NCBI RefSeq assembly: GCF_004354045.1
Contig: NZ_SMRT01000011.1
Coordinates: 62,001-126,000 of the forward strand
DNA length: 64,000 nt
From: Paenibacillus piri
Lineage (GTDB): Bacteria > Bacillota > Bacilli > Paenibacillales > NBRC-103111
Direction of reading: 5' to 3'
The notes under the pieces were generated by a model. The model did no database searches. It saw nothing but the letters and a program-made list of their open reading frames with translations, and had not been told where the DNA came from. The position numbers were made by a program, and so were the translations under genes. This document shows positions 60,548-64,000 of the stretch, piece after piece. Position 1 is the stretch's first letter. Every line of letters begins with the position of its first letter.

Positions 60548-61447
60548 TTGCTGTCTTTCAAGCTCAACAACCGAAGAAGAAGTCTCATCGCGTTTTACTT
60601 GTTTATCGGTCCATGGCTGATCGGCTACCTGGCGTTCACCCTTGGTCCGATACTCGCATCCGGCTGGCTCAGCTTCACGAATTATGATGGCGTAAATCCG
60701 GCCGCGTTTATCGGGCTGGACAATTATCGGGAAATATGGGATTCGAGCTTGTTCTGGAAATCGCTTTGGGTCACGTTCTATTACACGCTGGGACATGTTC
60801 CGCTCAGTGTAATCGGGGCATTATGTCTGGCGGTACTGCTGAATCAGAAAATACCGCTGTTGTCCTTATGGCGAACTATTTTTTATTTGCCGGTCGTCAC
60901 TTCGGGTGTAGCGGTCGCCTTGTTATGGTCGTGGATTTTCCAGCCGAGCTACGGACTGATCAACATTTTTATTTACCAGGTATTCGGCGTGCAGGGGCCG
61001 GGATGGTTTTTCTCGGATCAATGGTCGGTTCCGGCCTTCATCATCATGAGCCTGTGGGGCGTCGGCGGTCCGATGCTCATTTACCTGGCGGGCTTGCAGG
61101 GGATACCGACCCAGTTCTATGAAGCGGCCGAGATTGACGGCGCCGGTGCTTTCAAGAAGTTTTGGCACATCACGCTGCCGATGGTGACGCCCGTCATTTT
61201 TTTCAATATGGTCATCACGATTATTATGTCGTTTCAGGTGTTTACACCCGCATTCGTCATTACGAAAGGCGGTCCAAATTACTCCACTTATTTCTATGTG
61301 CTTTATTTGTATCAAAGCGCGTTTGAAAATTTCCGGCTCGGATTTGCATCGGCTCTGGCCTGGATTTTGTTTGCAATCATTTTGATTATTACTGTGCTGT
61401 TGTTCCGATGGCAGCGCAAATGGGTTCATTACGAGTCAGTGAGGTAA
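60548..61447 (+). CDS. carbohydrate ABC transporter permease 1 (MalF-type, second system)
   Basis: About 299 residues, six helices: LIAFYLFIGPWLIGYLAF at the start, EAA loop YEAAEIDGAGAFKKFWHITL (about 196-215) and VFTPAFVITKGGPNYST. TTG 60548 follows AAAGGAGG by 7 nt; the upstream TTG 60524 would include that site and the cre box. First transporter gene of the module; no ATPase gene nearby. Confidence 0.94.
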   Translation: MLSFKLNNRRRSLIAFYLFIGPWLIGYLAFTLGPILASGWLSFTNYDGVNPAAFIGLDNYREIWDSSLFWKSLWVTFYYTLGHVPLSVIGALCLAVLLNQKIPLLSLWRTIFYLPVVTSGVAVALLWSWIFQPSYGLINIFIYQVFGVQGPGWFFSDQWSVPAFIIMSLWGVGGPMLIYLAGLQGIPTQFYEAAEIDGAGAFKKFWHITLPMVTPVIFFNMVITIIMSFQVFTPAFVITKGGPNYSTYFYVLYLYQSAFENFRLGFASALAWILFAIILIITVLLFRWQRKWVHYESVR

Positions 61448-61453
61448 CGAAAA

Positions 61454-62347
61454 ATGGATAACCGAACGTTATACGCCAGACGCTCTGCCGCTCATGTACA
61501 AAGTCATTTCAACAAGCAGCATAAAGAGCGGTTGCTGAAATCGATTTATACCGTCGTTGTCGCCGCAGGAGCGATCTTTGTGCTGGCTCCCACCCTGTGG
61601 ATGGTTTCCACCTCCTTGAAGGAAGACGGCAAGGTGCTGCTCATGCCGCCGCAATGGATTCCAAGCCCGATCGTCTGGAAAAATTATGTCGAAGCGCTGG
61701 ATTTCATGAACGCGGCCCAAGTTTTCGGCAACACCTTTTTCATTGTTATTTTGTCGATTATCGGCCAGCTCGTTTCCAGCACCTTGGCAGGCTACGCCTT
61801 CGCCCGCATTGATGTGCCAGGTAAAAATCTTTTATTTATTCTCGTTTTGACCGGGTTTATGCTGCCTGTTCAAATTACGCTTATTCCGCAGTTTATTATG
61901 TTCAGCAAATTGAATTGGATCGACACGTTTTTTCCGCTGGTCGTCCCCGAATTTATGGGCGCACCGTTTTATATTTTTTTGGCGAGGCAGTTTTTCCTCA
62001 GTATCCCGGGGGAGATGGACGAGGCGGCGCGAATGGACGGATGCGGATTTTTCGGCATTTATTGGCGAATTATATTGCCGCTATCCAAGCCGCTGCTCGG
62101 CATCATCGCAATCCAAACGTTTATGCATGCGTGGAACGATTTCTTGCGGCCGCTGATTTTTATTCATTCCGCCAAAAATCAGACCGTGGCGCTGGCGCTG
62201 CAGTCGTTTACGGCCGATTACGGGATGACGCCGTGGCATTTGCTCATGGCCGCTTCGTTGTTTGCTCTGCTGCCATGCATTTTGTTGTTTTTCTTCGCGC
62301 AAAAATATTTTATTCAAGGCATCGTCATATCCGGCGTCAAAGGGTAG
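61454..62347 (+). CDS. carbohydrate ABC transporter permease 2 (MalG-type, second system)
   Basis: 297 residues. A polar N-terminal extension (about 35 residues) comes before helix 1 (TVVVAAGAIFVLAPTLWMVS). The EAA loop is EMDEAARMDGCGFFGIYWRI (about 190-209), with WNDFLRPLIFIHS and a VISGVKG end. RBS GAGGTAACG. 6 bp after permease 1. Forms the membrane channel with it. Confidence 0.94.
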   Translation: MDNRTLYARRSAAHVQSHFNKQHKERLLKSIYTVVVAAGAIFVLAPTLWMVSTSLKEDGKVLLMPPQWIPSPIVWKNYVEALDFMNAAQVFGNTFFIVILSIIGQLVSSTLAGYAFARIDVPGKNLLFILVLTGFMLPVQITLIPQFIMFSKLNWIDTFFPLVVPEFMGAPFYIFLARQFFLSIPGEMDEAARMDGCGFFGIYWRIILPLSKPLLGIIAIQTFMHAWNDFLRPLIFIHSAKNQTVALALQSFTADYGMTPWHLLMAASLFALLPCILLFFFAQKYFIQGIVISGVKG

Positions 62348-62393
62348 ACCTTCGCGTTGCAACAAACACACCATTTTTCAGGGAGCTGATCGT

Positions 62394-63761
62394 ATGAACA
62401 AACAAATCGCGGCGTGTGCCGCATGCAGTCTGATTGTGCTCGTCAGCGCCTGCTCTGCGCCGTCATCCGGCGGATCGGGCGGCGCTAATAAGAGCGGCAA
62501 AAACGAAGTGGTCGAATTGAAATGGCTGATGCGCAGTAATCCGGTCGAAAACAAGTGGGAGAAAGAAACCGTGATCGAAAAGTTTCAAAAGCTGCATCCG
62601 AACATCAAAGTCAATCTGATCGTCGTGCCAAGCAACGAGGTCGATCCGAAGCTGGCTACGATGGTTGCGGCGGGAGACCCTCCCGATGTTTTCTCCATGT
62701 GGGGTGAATCCGGCTTCAATGAGTATTATAATAAAGGCATGCTGCTTGAGCTGACCGATTATATTAAAAAAGATATTACCAAGGACGACTTTATTAAAGG
62801 CATGTTCGATATATACGCCGTGGACGGCAAATATTACTCGGTGCCTCAAGTGACCAATTTCGGGCAAATGCTGGTGTACAACAAAGATTTGTTTAAAGAA
62901 GCCGGCTTGCCCGATCTGCCTACCCGCTGGGACGACAAGTCGTGGACATGGGACAAGATGGTCGAATACGCCAAAAAGCTGACGAAAAATTACGGTCAGG
63001 GCGTCAATGCGCAATACGGCATCGCACCGACTTATGAGGCTCATCAAATCGCCTATATGTGGGGAGCCGATCCGTTCCTGCCCGAGCATTACAAAACCGG
63101 GTTCGCGGAAAAAAGCCGGCTGGACGATCCTGCGGTCATCGAGGGGCTGCAGGCTACCGCGGATTTGGTCTATAAGGACAAGGTCGCGCCGACTCCGGCC
63201 GAAACGAAAACGTTGGAGCAGATGGGCAATATATTCGCCACCGGAAAGGTGGGCATGTCCGTCGTGCTGCCGACGCAAGCCTATGGCAACTTGAAAAACG
63301 TGCCGTTTAAGTGGGGACTGGCGCCCTTGCCGACAAAGAAGGACAACAAGACGGCTCTCTTTAACGGCGCCTGGTTTATCGCCAAAAAGAGCAAGCATCC
63401 GGAGGAAGCGTGGGAGCTAATCAAATATTTGCTGACTCCCGAAAATGCCAAGGACATGAGCGAAATTACCGGTTTTCTCGTCCCGCATAAAGACGCGGTG
63501 GAGACATGGCTGGATCTGTTTGTCAAACCGACGGGCATGACGAAAGACCAGCTGAGAGAAGTCATTACGGGAACGCCTTCCAATTCCGTCGAAAACGTCA
63601 ACCATCTGTTCGCCAATTTCAGGGAGATGAGTACGACGCTCAAGCAGGGACTGGACCCGTTATGGACCGGGAAAGCGACGGCCGAGGAAACGGTCAAGCA
63701 AGTGAAGCCCAAGGTGGATGCCGTTCTCAAACGAACCAACGACAGCAAGGATAAAAAATAA
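62394..63761 (+). CDS. carbohydrate-binding lipoprotein of second ABC system
   Basis: 455 residues. Signal peptide with lipobox LVSACSAPS (Cys about 20), Ser/Gly/Lys linker, then SBP type 1 fold: EKFQKLHPNIKVNLIVVPSN, AAGDPPDVFSMWGESGFNE, YSVPQVTNFGQMLVYNKDLF, GKVGMSVVLPTQAYG. Start ATG 62394 (RBS AGGGAGC). The binding-protein gene comes last rather than first in the operon, which is less usual. Ligand probably an oligosaccharide or glycoside. Confidence 0.93.
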   Translation: MNKQIAACAACSLIVLVSACSAPSSGGSGGANKSGKNEVVELKWLMRSNPVENKWEKETVIEKFQKLHPNIKVNLIVVPSNEVDPKLATMVAAGDPPDVFSMWGESGFNEYYNKGMLLELTDYIKKDITKDDFIKGMFDIYAVDGKYYSVPQVTNFGQMLVYNKDLFKEAGLPDLPTRWDDKSWTWDKMVEYAKKLTKNYGQGVNAQYGIAPTYEAHQIAYMWGADPFLPEHYKTGFAEKSRLDDPAVIEGLQATADLVYKDKVAPTPAETKTLEQMGNIFATGKVGMSVVLPTQAYGNLKNVPFKWGLAPLPTKKDNKTALFNGAWFIAKKSKHPEEAWELIKYLLTPENAKDMSEITGFLVPHKDAVETWLDLFVKPTGMTKDQLREVITGTPSNSVENVNHLFANFREMSTTLKQGLDPLWTGKATAEETVKQVKPKVDAVLKRTNDSKDKK

Positions 63762-63779
63762 GGGCTGGAGGAATCTTTC

Positions 63780-63817
63780 GAGACTGTCGATGAATCCCGC
63801 AATTCATCGACAGTCTC
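63780..63817 (+). terminator. 16-bp hairpin after binding-protein gene
   Basis: Perfect arms 63780-63795 and 63802-63817 (GAGACTGTCGATGAAT and its complement), loop CCCGCA. The tail CGTTCCCCC has no T-run, so it may be an mRNA-stabilising hairpin rather than a full terminator. Confidence 0.55.
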
Positions 63818-63849
63818 CGTTCCCCCTTTAAATAAGGAGGCTGATGCAC

Positions 63850-64000
63850 ATGTCGACATCCGGATTTTACGATCAAATGTCCGATTATTATCATCTGATT
63901 TATCCCGATTGGCCGAACAGTATCCGGCGTCAAGCCGGACATCTGGATGCCATCCTGACCGAGCATTGCCGTTCCGGCGGCAGGCAGCTATTGGATGCAG
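63850..64000 (+). CDS. SAM-dependent methyltransferase (3' partial)
   Basis: About 50 residues up to the window end. FYDQMSDYYHLIYPDWPNSI is the usual N-terminus of small class I methyltransferases, and the frame ends at RQLLDA, just where the GxGxG SAM-binding motif should begin. ATG 63850 has AAGGAGG with 9-nt spacing; ATG 63844 is too close. It follows the second sugar-transport operon. Substrate unknown. Confidence 0.75.
   Translation, partial: MSTSGFYDQMSDYYHLIYPDWPNSIRRQAGHLDAILTEHCRSGGRQLLDA

Noticed and set aside
62463-63398. 311-codon minus-strand frame opposite the solute-binding protein gene
   Set aside because: Shadow frame; the plus strand shows a lipobox and SBP motifs throughout.

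Overview
The window reads as chromosome of a spore-forming Bacillota of the Paenibacillus/Cohnella type. GC content is moderate (about 50-55% by eye), ribosome binding sites are of the strong AGGAGG kind, and TTG and GTG starts are frequent. Other markers are a CotS-like spore-coat kinase, secreted proteins with FIMAH and copper-amine-oxidase-N (stalk) domains, and two YesM/YesN-type two-component systems beside carbohydrate ABC transporters. There is no rRNA, tRNA or CRISPR array. Calls rest on motif recognition in translated sequence, not on database searches.

Layout. 1-2.5 kb: a heterodimeric ABC exporter (first subunit cut by the window edge). 2.7-8.8 kb: a secreted GH27-like glycosidase, a PAP2 phosphatase, a decaying gluconate-2-dehydrogenase/GMC oxidoreductase operon and a DUF421 protein. 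9-17 kb: a PLD-family enzyme behind a coupled 33-codon leader ORF, an NmrA/DUF1772 pair behind the remnant of a MarR-like regulator and its two operators, a PadR regulator with a HAAS-like/pentapeptide protein, an MFS pump and a CotS-like kinase. 17-19.4 kb: an HpcH/HpaI aldolase, a lipoprotein, a HAD phosphatase and an ArsR regulator. 19.4-21.8 kb: a low-GC insert of gene debris, including an IS256-type transposase fragment, a holin-like toxin, a possible structured RNA and frameshifted genes. It separates the ArsR gene from a SulP transporter that carries an ArsR-like operator. 23.6-28.5 kb: two TetR-controlled modules (an MFS pump; an FAD monooxygenase), each with paired palindromic operators. 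28.5-39.6 kb: an enolase-superfamily enzyme, a three-gene operon (SDR, diverged QueA paralogue, VOC protein), cysJI, a CAP/stalk-domain protein, a VOC protein and a nucleotidyltransferase. 40-42 kb: small DUF genes.

42-64 kb holds two carbohydrate-uptake modules. The first is a YesM/YesN pair divergent from a six-gene operon (solute-binding protein, two permeases, Gfo/Idh/MocA dehydrogenase, phytanoyl-CoA-dioxygenase-like oxygenase, SDR), which looks like uptake plus oxidation of an unknown sugar or polyol. The second is YesM-YesN-permease-permease-binding protein in a row. Three near-consensus CcpA (cre) boxes sit upstream of these operons. Between them lies a metal-resistance stretch: a P2-type ATPase, a ChrB-N-like protein, a CadC/SmtB-like ArsR regulator with a clear operator, and a broken His-rich heavy-metal ATPase gene.

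The parts most worth following up are the QueA-paralogue operon, the oxygenase-containing sugar operon, the low-GC insert with its toxin and candidate RNA, and the regulatory relics whose operators have outlived their regulator or target gene.
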